Assembly (NCBI RefSeq): GCF_905475345.1
Contig: NC_066588.1
Location: 2,017,501 to 2,081,500 of the forward strand
Reading direction: 5' to 3'
Length of the DNA stretch: 64,000 nucleotides
Source: Vespula vulgaris
Taxonomy: Eukaryota; Arthropoda; Insecta; Hymenoptera; Vespidae
A program made the translations under genes and the position numbers. Position 1 is the stretch's first letter, and each line of letters begins with the position of its first letter. The notes beneath the pieces were generated by a model. That model made no database searches and was not told the origin of the DNA. It saw nothing but the letters and a program-made list of their open reading frames with translations. Of this stretch, positions 25,981 to 36,575 are shown piece by piece.

Positions 25981-26177
25981 TTTCTTTTTCTCTACTAATT
26001 AATGGCTTCTTAGTTACTGTACGTTCCTCACGTTGTTTTTCTTTTTCTTTTTTCCTTGTTCCTTACACTTCCACCTTCCTTATTCTCCGTGAAACGTGCA
26101 ATGAAATTAAGCGCTTAACGGGCGCGGCTCTACTTCGGAAACGGCAACGTGACTCGAGTCAAGCCGAAGAAGTCTTA

Positions 26178-26534
26178 AGGTCGTTCATCACCCTTGGTTT
26201 TATAATGGTTTACGCCATCAATGAGAACAGACGTAACTCTTGATCGATTTTAATGGGTTTCCTTTTAAAAACTAAGATTTTATTTAGAACCCCACTTTTT
26301 CGAATCTTGAAAAAGCTTTATTTTTTTTTTTTTTTTAATCCTGTTTGAAAAATATTTTTTGGAGAATATTTTATGCAGAAATAAGAAGCTTCTTTAAAAA
26401 TTCATAAAAGTAGAATCTTAAATTAAACTTTCGTCTTTAAAACCAGATCTCGTTTATCAAAATCAGTTAAGAATTACGTCCGTTCTCATTGTTCGCCTAT
26501 ATTATTATAAAGTTAGAGGGGTGATGAATAACCT
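26178..26534. mobile_element. Palindromic MITE with TA target-site duplication
   Basis: The left end AGGTCGTTCATCACCC and the reverse complement of the right end AGGTTATTCATCACCC align. Similarity continues through ATGAGAACAGACGTAACTCT versus ATGAGAACGGACGTAATTCT and then more weakly inward, so the element is a long imperfect palindrome with an A/T-rich centre. TA dinucleotides flank both ends (26176-26177 and 26535-26536), as expected of Tc1/mariner-type insertion. It has no coding capacity and ends about 185 bases before the Ly6 gene start codon. Confidence 0.8.
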
Positions 26535-26718
26535 TATGACAATGATCTAGACAACAAGTATGACTAATTCGATAGATTGAAGTTGATAGATTTGAACGCC
26601 CCCTGTAGTCTCTTTTTCGTACTTCACGTGTAGCGTCGTTAGTCGAAGGCGTGTACATTTGGGCGTTATTTTCTTACTTGTTTTGTTTGAATGTTCGAGT
26701 TATATTATTTTATTCGGA

Positions 26719-27425
26719 ATGAGTTCGGAAAATATACTTCGTTTGATCACAGTTCTAGTTATCCTGACTTGCTGCATTGAACAAGGTAAATATAATAAAT
26801 TTAATAGGAAAATATTTATATTGTAGATTTGTGAGATAACCTATAAACGAGTTACTATTATTAATCGATTATAAGTGTTAGAATTATTTATATACGTTTC
26901 TAATTTGTTATTATTAATACACGCGCGTGCGTAAATAATATATACTTACATTTTCTAGGTTTTTCTATAAAATGTTGGGTATGTAGATCCGATTCGGATC
27001 CAAAATGTGCGGATCCTTTCGATAATTCTACAGTGCCAATCACAGACTGTAAGCAAGAGCCAGATTTAGAACATTTACCAGGTGTACGACCAACAATGTG
27101 TCGTAAAATACGTCAAAAAGGTGAAATATATTAGAGTATTTTTTTTTTATTTTTAATCGTTCTATTTTTTAAATACTTTTTACTTGCATATATAGTCAAT
27201 GGGGAATGGAGATATTTTCGTAGTTGCGCTTACATGGGTGAGCCGGGAATAGCGGGAGATGAACGCTTTTGTCTTATGAGAACCGGAACTTATAACATAT
27301 TTATGGAATATTGTACTTGCAATAGCAAGGATGGCTGTAATTCAGCATCTAAGGATCATGGAAGTTTGTTATTACTCTTATTTACAATGATAATTCCATT
27401 AGGATATGTACTTTGTTTCTCTTAA
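26719..27425 (+). CDS. Ly6/uPAR (three-finger) domain protein, predicted GPI-anchored
   Basis: Three exons, 26719-26785, 26959-27120 and 27196-27425, give 152 residues. The N-terminus (MSSENILRLITVLVILTCC) is a signal peptide. The mature part has ten cysteines in the Ly6 pattern, starting CWVC and ending with CTCNSKDGCNSA. The last 20 or so residues (SLLLLLFTMIIPLGYVLCFS) are hydrophobic, as in a GPI attachment signal. Insect members of this family (for example the quiver/sleepless and septate-junction groups) act at the cell surface or in membrane trafficking. I cannot tell which orthologue this is. Both introns are short (173 and 75 bases) and all sites are GT-AG. The gene is tail-to-tail with RpS13. 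Confidence 0.93.
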
Positions 27426-27998
27426 AAAGCATTGCCAAAGTTAATGAAGAGATCTGAATTATTAAGTAACTTAAAACTTTTACAAGTGCCTTTGTAACAT
27501 AAAGAAGTAATTAGTACTTATGGGCAACAAGATGATGAATCTTTGTATATATTTACAAAGAGTTCGTAGCATAATATATCTTAAAATCTGCTATTTCGTA
27601 CACACAATCTTTTTATAAATATTTTATATCAAGAATATCTTTTTATATTTTTTACGAGTATTATAAACTATACTTAAAACATTGTTTTCCATGTCAGTAT
27701 CGTTAGTACAAACAGATCTAACAAGATTAGTGTATACCTGATATAACATCAGAGTAATTTTAATTAAGACTGTTAATGCCATCCAAATAGATGCAAATTA
27801 ACTTAGTAATATTGGAAATTGTGTGAAAGATTTTTTATTTATATATTACATTCTTGTAAGAAAGTTATTTACTTACAAAACTACCTGTACGTATATCACA
27901 CTTGCAGTGTTGATAATATTGTGTAATGATGCAGTTAATGATCCGTCCAAGATTTATATCTATCAAATATTTTATATCTAATATGTAACAGAATGGAT

Positions 27999-28004
27999 AA
28001 TAAA
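27999..28004 (+). terminator. Candidate poly(A) signal of the Ly6 gene
   Basis: This is the first AATAAA after the stop, about 575 bases downstream in A/T-rich 3' UTR-like sequence. Further AATAAA copies follow within 30 bases. Confidence 0.4.
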
Positions 28005-28644
28005 TCAAAGATAAAAAGAAATAAAATACACAGAATAAAATATATTATTAACAATACATCGAGTTTCAAAATAATTCTCTGCGCAAATATCGTGTATTTT
28101 AATAGAGTATATTTCTCCTTGAAAAAATAACACAATACAAATTGTATATATTGCAATAAAATAACATGAAAATAGAAATACGTCTATAAAATAATATTGC
28201 ATAAAAAATACACATTTCGCGCGAGTTACAAAATCATAAATATTTACTTTTCGGCGTTAGTCGACATAACCTCTACAATTGTATTAATTATATTAATATA
28301 AAATAGATACGCGACAACAATTTATATGAAACTTTGGCGATTATAATTAAAGCTCGCTTTTCATCGATAATTGAAAATTATGCTTGTATTAATATTACTC
28401 GTATTTGTAATCCTCATGCAAACTGAAATATGATGAAGGTTTAAGATAAGAATTCATAATATTCGATCGATTCTATATGATTATTAATCGAAAAACTATT
28501 TAGTCGACATTTCAGTGTTTTAATATAATAATAAATACGTTTTTATTACGACAAAATAATAGTTCTAAATGGCAGTCTGATTGGACTAGTACAGATCAAA
28601 AATTAAAAAAATATTTACAAGTGTACATAAATCGACGAAAGTTG

Positions 28645-28650
28645 TTTATT
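28645..28650 (-). terminator. Poly(A) signal of RpS13
   Basis: AATAAA on the minus strand lies 35 bases past the stop codon, giving the very short 3' UTR typical of ribosomal protein mRNAs. Confidence 0.7.
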
Positions 28651-28684
28651 AATAATATCATGTATATCGATATAGTAAAATAGA

Positions 28685-29572
28685 TTAAGCCACCAAAGCA
28701 CTAGCTGTAGAACTCTCGTACTTCCAATTAGGTGGAAGCGAACCCTTCATCTTATAATATCTTGCAAGACGATGAATTCTCGATTCAACGAGAATTAACC
28801 GAAATTTGCTATCTTTATCCTTGCGATTTCTTTCTAAATGCTTTCGGATACCAACTGCTCTTTTAATCAGGTGATATAAATCTTCTGGTAAATCCGGAGC
28901 AAGGCCCATACTTTTAATAATTCGTAATATTTTGTTCCCAGTACGGAACCTTACCTGGGCTACTCCATGAGAATCACGAAGTATAACACCTAGAAAATAT
29001 AAGATATAAAAGTACTAACTTGATATGTACTATCTTTTATTAGTTAGTTTTATAATTTCTTATATAAATATCAGTAACAATTTATAATCAAATGACTATT
29101 AAAATCAAAAGTCATTGCAAAGTTTTTATTTTGTAAACGTACAAAGAAGATAAATCTGTCGATTATTTATTTAATTCTAATTTTGGATAACGTCTTAAAA
29201 ATTGCAAAGTAATTCCAAGTCTCATAAAAAAAGAATCTAACGAAATTTACCAATTTGGGATGGAGTACATCCTTTCTTTGCTAATTTATAAATAAGTTCC
29301 TTGCAATCTTCAGGAGTTAGTTTTAACCAAGTTGGTACACTCCGACGATAAGGGAGAGCTGACTGAGATATACCCTTTCTGTGGAAAGCGATAATATTTA
29401 TCTTGAAGAATAAAAACGTATCTAAAAATATTTTAATTAGGAAATAAAGATATTATCGATATTTATGATTTCATTGAAAATACCGTATCGTAAAAATAAT
29501 TTCGCAAGTATCTTTTTATTATTAATAATAATGTACATTATTATATTACCCAGGTGCGTGCATACGACCCAT
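28685..29572 (-). CDS. RpS13: 40S ribosomal protein S13 (uS15)
   Basis: Exons on the minus strand are 29550-29572, 29251-29378 and 28685-28989; together they make 456 bases, 151 residues, the exact size of eukaryotic S13. The sequence starts MGRMHAPGKGIS, contains YRRSVPTWLKL, VAQVRFRTGNKI and NRKDKDSKFRLILVESRIHR, and ends WKYESSTASALVA, all diagnostic. The product sits in the small ribosomal subunit, binding the 18S rRNA central domain. The first coding exon is only seven codons plus two bases, a common ribosomal-gene arrangement. All introns are GT-AG. It converges on the Ly6 gene and lies upstream of, and in the same direction as, the C2 gene downstream end at 30457. Confidence 0.99.
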
Positions 29573-29639
29573 GATGACAAATTTTCCAGATCGAAAGACT
29601 GCAGCGGGTAGACTTCAGCGAATTCCACAAAAGGTAACA

Positions 29640-30456
29640 GTAACAATGAACTTTATTGAGTTCTTTTTATAATTCACACATGAACTGGATGATACGTAAG
29701 CCGTAACATAAAAAAAGAAATCACCCTGTATTTATAATTTACACCTAGAGGTCTCCCTTGTCGCATTGCTTTAAGCGCTCTCTTTTCAAGTTAGTTACGT
29801 AATGTTAGTGATTTTCTAAAAGTCTCTAGAAGATTACTATATTGTTATTTCGTTGCGGATAAATCAGGAACTAATTTTGACTATCCTACGATACATCGGA
29901 TGATAATATTGTGTAAGTATGTAATGTAAGAAAAAAAATTATTTAATTTACTTAATTTTATTATAGAAACAATAAACGTATAATTTATAAAATTATCCGA
30001 TGTAACTTCGTAATACGAGATACATTATAAAAACAGAAAAGTTTCGTTTGAAATAAGTTTAGTAGTCAAAAAAAAAGTAAATGTTTCTCAATCCTGTTAC
30101 TGATACTACAATGAACAATTTTTGATTATTTAGTTATCGATATTTTTTTTTTTTTTTAAGAAACAGGTGAAAGAATAATCGAATCGCAAGTATTCTACCT
30201 AAATTCTGATTTTGTAAAAAATATATCAGTCAGCCTTAACTGTCACCAAAATAAACTTAATTTAATTCTTCTTATTAAACATTATATTTGTAGTGGACGG
30301 TTAATATTTTCAGTATACTAAAATAGACATTTCATATTTGTATCGTTATATCTACAATTTTTTCTTTTTTTTTTTTTACGAATACCATAAAAAATTTATC
30401 TCCGGCAAGTGAAAGAATAACGGAATGAAAAAAGTTATATTTTGACGAATGCATTT
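29640..30456. other. Spacer between RpS13 and the C2 gene
   Basis: A/T-rich sequence of about 800 bases that should contain the RpS13 promoter and the C2 gene 3' end. I see no coding stretch and no clear motif apart from poly-T runs. Confidence 0.5.
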
Positions 30457-32409
30457 TTACTCGAATGATTGCCATTTCGTTATCTGCTGGCCTGGTTTCG
30501 CCAGAGCCTGTTTCCATTGCTCGCCATAAGGGCCACCAACGTCGGATCCGATAGCAAAATGACCGACTGTCGTTTTCTTACCTGAAAAGATATAATAATA
30601 TATTTAAAAATCGATTAAGAAAAGTATACATTAACATATCAATTTATATCTACTTAAGTAAAATTTCTTTCGATAATTGAGAAGATTAATAAGGTCGACC
30701 TCGTAAAATTACGTTCCTACGTAGCAAAGATTCGTTTAACTCGACCTTATTGCTTAACTCTTAGCTAACTTGATTAATCAATTCGTGCCAAGTAGAGACA
30801 ACGTTTCAAACGATACCGAAGTGCTCGAAATGGAGGAGCAGAAATATGTTATAGCAATCACGATCGTACCCATTTTATTTTTCGAGACGTATTTTATGAC
30901 GAAGCTCACATCCTTGAGAGCACCCTCGTAAGGATTTTCTGCAGCGACCCTAGCCATGTCAGGTGAAAATTTCATCGAAACACAAGGTGCGAAACGATCG
31001 CTCTTCCAAAAATGTGTTATCCTGCCGCTCTCAATGACCGACATTTTCAGGTACATCTGTCCCTTCAATGCTTCGTGTTCGTGCATCGTTTGTAGAGAAC
31101 ACCTCAAACGATGAAGACATAACACGAGGAGTCCACCATTATCATCCTTTTTATCTGTTTTTTCAAAACAAAGGGACAACTCGATTTTGCCCTTTTTATT
31201 TTCTTTCTGCAATGGTAAAGCTTTGTAAAGTGAAAATAAACTTGAAAATTATTAGATTTATTAAAGGATAAGACATATGATTTGATATTTGAGAATCTAA
31301 CTTTATCATCGGAAATAGAAATGCCACTGCTGATCGGTCTGAGAGGTCTCCACAAGTCACCAGTAGATACGTCACTGGCGTGCTTTGGTTTTGGTGGTTT
31401 TATCGTGAAGTTTTTCGAATCGAGAGATATCGTGGTTGCACCGACGGTTCGTCTTTTGTCGAAGATCTTCCTTTCGCTGATTTGACCATCCGAATTTTTA
31501 TCGTGTCCTATACTAAAAAACTGACCAAATATCTTACTCTTAGAGCTATCCTGATGATCATTCGATGATCCCTCCTGTCCTTTTTTACCACCCTTTTTTG
31601 CAGAGTCTTTCGCAGGTGACGAATTTTTCTCCTTATCAGCTTCTTTCTTTTCCGTTGCTATCAACGGTTTGTCTTCGAGAATGGCATAGAGCGTGACTAC
31701 GATGAATTTCGAGCCATTTATTTCTTCCTCGACGACCTTCGACTTACCGAACTTGATCTTTGTCTCTTTTCGCAAATGAAAAGTGAATTCCTCGTTCCAT
31801 TGAGGCCACGATTCGTTTTTCGAAGTTGTCTCGAATTTTTCTTTACTTGGTATTAGCTTCACCTGAAATTCAAATCATTTAATATCGAAATTTTCGAAAG
31901 ATCGATTTTACGATAGAAAACGAGAAAAGAAAAAGATAAACAAAATCTCTCTAGATCGTTACGCGTCAATAATGGTTATAAAGTCGTGTGTCGATGATAG
32001 CTTCGATAAATGAAGTCGTAAAAAGATCGATATATACGTGTACACACACACACATGTATGTATATAATGTATATATTTCAAAACGGAAGAAGAAGAAAGA
32101 TGAAAGATTTAAATAACAATCATTTCTCGAGGGGACACGATCATTTCCTCGCTCCTGTCATTACATAATATCATGGATATCATGAGCTCTCTTATATTTC
32201 ACCTTGACGACGTAACTGTTGACCCTGGTAAAGCCAAAATTTTGTGGTAGATGTCTTGCACCAATGACGGTTACGCAGAGAGTTTTTTCATTCGGCGAAT
32301 GGACGATTCTGACGCCTACTTCCGGTTCTAAGTTGACGGTACGATCCAAAGGCGTCGACACGGTTTTCAAGCCGTTGTCGATAAAATTCTTGATCTTCGC
32401 CAAGGCCAT
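30457..32409 (-). CDS. Tandem C2-domain protein, synaptotagmin-like, probably calcium-independent
   Basis: Exons on the minus strand are 32203-32409, 31302-31862, 30870-31206 and 30457-30581, giving 409 residues with consistent phases and GT-AG sites. It starts MALAKIKNFIDNGLKTV with no signal or membrane segment. Residues about 30-130 form a C2 domain (LCVTVIGARHLPQ ... SWPQWNEEFTFHL). A charged, Lys/Ser-rich linker follows, and a second C2 domain ends in VGHFAIGSDVGGPYGEQW and KPGQQITKW, the typical C2B C-terminal Trp pattern. Positions where calcium-binding C2 domains carry aspartates are occupied otherwise (RVNSYVV in C2A loop 1; CLHRLRCSLQ in C2B), so calcium binding is unlikely (inference). 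A role in vesicle or membrane tethering is plausible, but the orthologue is not recognised. Confidence 0.88.
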
Positions 32410-33289
32410 GTTGTTTCTCTTGTAAAGAACTCGATATAATGAAGTTTTTTTCTTTCTCTCTCTCTTCTTCTTCTTCTTTTTTTTTTTTTTAATCGTTATT
32501 AACTCTTATCGAGTCCCAACGATTGCTCGTTCAGATAACGGTCTACTACCGAAGATAGACATCCGGCGTTGTTCTCTGAAAAGTATCGTTCTTACTGTCG
32601 GTGTTCGTTACAATTACATTCATACGTAGAGACGAATAAGAATATTGATGTGTTTTCGCTTCGTGCAAGGAATATCAATATCTTGTATACGATACTATAG
32701 TAGCGGTCTTTATACTATAATAAATTATTACGATCGGACTGAAAACTGGTGGGTTTCGTTTTACGCACGATTAAGAATTAATTTTCTAAAAGTTTTAATC
32801 TTAATCTTATCTGTTTGTCGGTCTTGATGTTCTGTGCGATTATAAAAACTACATAAGCATGTAGGTTTAATTAATCCAAATGAAAAAAAAGAATCGTGTT
32901 TTTGCGACTGACTAATGAAATCGAAATCGATATCGATCGATATACGTGCATACGCTAAATTATTAACACTTTCATTTTACGGATCGATGAACACACTTAC
33001 TATCAAATAAAGATAGAACTCGAGAATCGTTGTTCGTTTTATTCTGTAACCACAATACACGCTATCGCGCTTATTTTCAAGATCGTTTAAAAATGAATCG
33101 ATAAATTCATATAACATTAATAACTGAGAACGAGTTCAAGTCAGAAATACATTGATACTAATGCAACAATAACAACAACAACAACAATAATAACGACGAC
33201 GACGACGATTGGAACGGTTCAAGATACGTCGTTGGAAGTACTCCCAATGGTCCGACTTTCTCTCAAGACAACAACAACGAAAAAAAGTT

Positions 33290-35313
33290 TTATCCTAGCG
33301 ACCGTCCTCCACCTGTTTCGAATTGTATCCCACGGTTCAGGTACAGGTATCGATCGGGAAAGGTACACTTGGGTTTGCGAATAACTATCGAGCACGAACT
33401 TGTTCCTTTTGGATGGAATAATCAAAGATTAAAATATTAAATAGATACCAATATCTTATCCGCGATCTTCGACAATCTCGATCAAGGAGATCGATGAAAC
33501 TGATCGTTGTAGACGTATCATTTAATTCGAGGAGTGACTCGCACGAAAGACGTAGTTTCTTTCGTTCGTTAAGTAAACCTAACGAAAGAAAGAGAAAGAG
33601 AAAGAGGAAGAAAAAGAAAAAGAATAATTTTATCTAGAGCGAGTTTTAAGATGGTCGTACAGGTAACGATCATAGGCGTGATCTTCAAGGTTATTCGAGG
33701 ACACTCTCCATGATTATTTTCTGACCACCTGATGTACCACATACAGCGTATTTCAACGATCTTCCTCTTTCATCGACCACTGTGATCCGATCTACGAACG
33801 ATCGTTCGCGTTTCAAAGCCACGCTCAAGATCGTTGAGCATCGTGACTACTTGTTCGATCGATTGCCTGACTAGCTATCGAGCACGATAAACACAAACGT
33901 CACAGAGCACTCTTCAAGAAATTTCGTTAATACACTGATAACGAATATGACGAGAATATGAATCGTGCGCGTGGATCGAATTGAAAGCAATTACGTGTTT
34001 TACTGGCCACGTTCGAGAAAGACGCGCCACCGTGGTATGCGGCCCGAGTTGACGCGTGGGTTCTCTTTATAAGAGGCCAACCGGGTACTCGCAACAGTGA
34101 CGGACGAAATTAGGGCGCTGATATCAGGCCCAAAATCAATTTTTCTTTGACATTGCGATTTTCTCTAACGACAAATTTTCTAAGGATTTTTTTCGCGTAC
34201 ATATCTTTTCAATCGATTACGACAAACATTAGTTTCACCGTAATCTACGTTTCAACGATTTTTAATTGAATTGCTAAATCATAATTTGTAATAATAACAA
34301 TAATAATAATAATTTGTGTAAGAAGTACAGATGATTCGTTGTTTTATCTACGACTTTTCAATAAATTATTAATAAGCTTTCTAATGTACTAACGGTGTTA
34401 TATACATGGTGTCTATAGCTTTAAGTACAGACCTAACGCATACTTTAGTCAGGATTGAAGTGGAGGGGGAAAACCGCCTCTACCACACGTTGTACGGTCA
34501 TTACGAAGTTCGTTTGTGTGCGATGCCGCCTGTTGCGTGCATACAAGCTCGAGTATTCGTGTTAACGCTAAACTCATACTCATACACGAGGAACTACGCT
34601 ACGTGAATGAGAGTGTGTCATCGTTGCCAGGGCCGTAACGTTACGCGATGGTACCAGCGTCACTCGAAATCGCATCGAATAAAATACTGAACGAATACAA
34701 TATTTTTGCTACCATTTCCAAGCATGTTTTCTTGCTTACGAATGATCGAGCAAAGATTTAGATCCAAAGGAGATCAATATTTACGGAGAAACAATTTAAT
34801 TATAATGTATAATGATTTTGTTCAAGCAAGAGAAAGGAATGCAGTATGGTGTGTCGTATTGCATTAATGATAATGAATGGCAACAGCTTTATTTAAATGT
34901 CGAACGAGCATATGTTTTATTTCTCTATCCAAAGGTGCTACCGAAACAAAATCTATCGAGACGCAATACGATTGAATTTTTAAAGAAATTTTTACGTTGT
35001 ACAAAAACGAAGGAAATGAATTAAAAAAAGGAAGAAGAGAATAGAGAAGAGAGTAATTCGAAGCGTAAAATGAACGCGTTAATGAACTAGTTTAAATTAA
35101 ACACGTTCGAGTTCTATGCTCACGAAACTATATCGATTGTACGTGAGATAAGCAAAGATGGTACCGACAGATTGATCGACCTTCGAGTTTGAAAGACGTA
35201 CCTGTCTTTGTTGTGTCGCGCTTAGAACTGTCAAGAAGATGCATCGTTTCCAAAGACGAGAATAAATTTCTAAGGATTTCGTCTCCGCTTTCCTCTTGAC
35301 TCAAATGTGCCAT
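33290..35313 (-). CDS. Candidate two-exon small protein of 75 residues
   Basis: Exon 1 (35202-35313) opens with an ATG in good context (AAATGG), reads MAHLSQEESGDEILRNLFSS and ends ...TTKT at a GTACGT donor in phase 1. Exon 2 (33290-33405) follows an AAAAG acceptor, completes the codon and reads TSSCSIVIRKPKCTFPDRYL, ending GGGRSLG and TAA. The acidic start and basic second half look protein-like but match no family I know. If exon 1 is not spliced it still encodes 61 residues to 35128. The exon 2 acceptor has a modest pyrimidine tract, which is the weak point. Confidence 0.35.
34068..34098 (+). promoter_or_regulatory. TATA plus initiator core promoter candidate
   Basis: TATAAG at 34068 is followed by AACAGTGACG, with the A of CAGT at 34096. 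That is 28 bases from the TATA, the spacing expected of an insect core promoter. It faces the + strand; no coding exon is recognised immediately downstream. Confidence 0.35.
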
Positions 35314-36229
35314 TTATCGTTTAATGATGTCACATGTATTATAAATAAATTTTAGTTCGCTCGTACTTCATTAACCATTAGATACGTACCCATAATTTCC
35401 TTTATGACGAAATATTCTCACAGCCTTCATGGTCTATGCCACCGTTTTCTAACTTATGGTAGCTTACTTATTAGTAGTATAAAAGATCGTATCTCGTTCT
35501 TATATACGCGTACATGCTTATACTTATATCATAAAAAAATACGACGTCCTTTAAAATAATTTTCAAACTTACCTTCGTACTTTTTTCCCACCGAGAAAAT
35601 TTTAACCCGGTTTATACTCGTCCGTTCTATAATTTTGGTTTAGTAGTAACCACAAAGAAGCCGTGCTAGCAACGTTTGCCACGTTGCTTAGATGCGAGGG
35701 TTATCGTTTCTACTATGTTTACGCATTGGCTTAGTTGCACGTACCCTATACGTTTGTACATTCTGAGAATGTATGTACGTACGTGTTCACGTTGAATGCA
35801 AATTCTTGTCGATATTGGTGGGGCTTATCTTGGTTTATGTTCTGGATTTTCGCTTTGTCTGAAACTCGAATTACGGTACCAAGTGCAATTTTTTCGTTGA
35901 GCTCATGCTGATCCGAGGGCTTTGATATGAATTATCGTTCTTTATAAATTATATTTCAATATAATTTATACTATTGCATATTATTTTCATTCTAAATAAA
36001 ATTGACGAAAAAATAATTAAGAAGCGCCTGTCAAATTGGAATATTTTTAACAGTATTCGATACAAAATTATTGAACTTGATTACAATTCTTATTGTCCGT
36101 AATTGTTAATGATACGAGTAAAAGGAAGTCGAATGTATTTAATTATAGTCACGGCAATATTCGATATAAACATTCAAAGTATGCGCCATAGAGGGTGCAG
36201 GATTACGAATATAATAAAATCGATAGAAA

Positions 36230-36575
36230 GATGGCGCGTCTTAACTCGGTATTTTCAACCACGTCCTCTTTCTCTGTCTCTTTCCCTCTAATTATCACCT
36301 GCATCCCGCCTTTGGATCAGCTGTTCGTCTACCGCCATGGCGCACGCGATGTCAAAACGTCGGAAACGTTTTCCCTTTTCGCGAGTTTTCCCGGTCGAAA
36401 GGATATTCTCGCGAGTATCGACAATGTAAATTACAAATGTTACTACATCGTATGTCTCGTGTATTATGTATTCGCAAAAAGCGTTGTTACATTATTCGTT
36501 GATGTGATATTTTTCGTTTGTGATATCGTTGGAGTGTTGAACCGTTTGTAGATTTTTGTGATAGTGTAAGGGTAA
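36230..36575 (+). promoter_or_regulatory. Possible promoter and untranslated first exon
   Basis: A moderately GC-rich block contains AAGATGGCGCG and CGCCATGGCGCACG, both with the ATGGC core of YY1/Pho-type sites. It ends at a strong GTAAGT donor near 36571, with no clear open frame. It may start a + strand gene whose exons lie in the following 28 kb. This is inference only. Confidence 0.25.

Noticed and set aside
28990..29549. U14-type C/D snoRNA in RpS13 introns
   Set aside because: Vertebrate RPS13 introns host U14, so I looked. Neither intron has a convincing C box (TGATGA) with a matching D box (CTGA). A 7-bp hairpin (AATGACT/AGTCATT) in intron 2 is too small to call.
29690..29780. Possible transposon end (CACCCTGTA motif)
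   Set aside because: I found no inverted partner within a kilobase and no target duplication.
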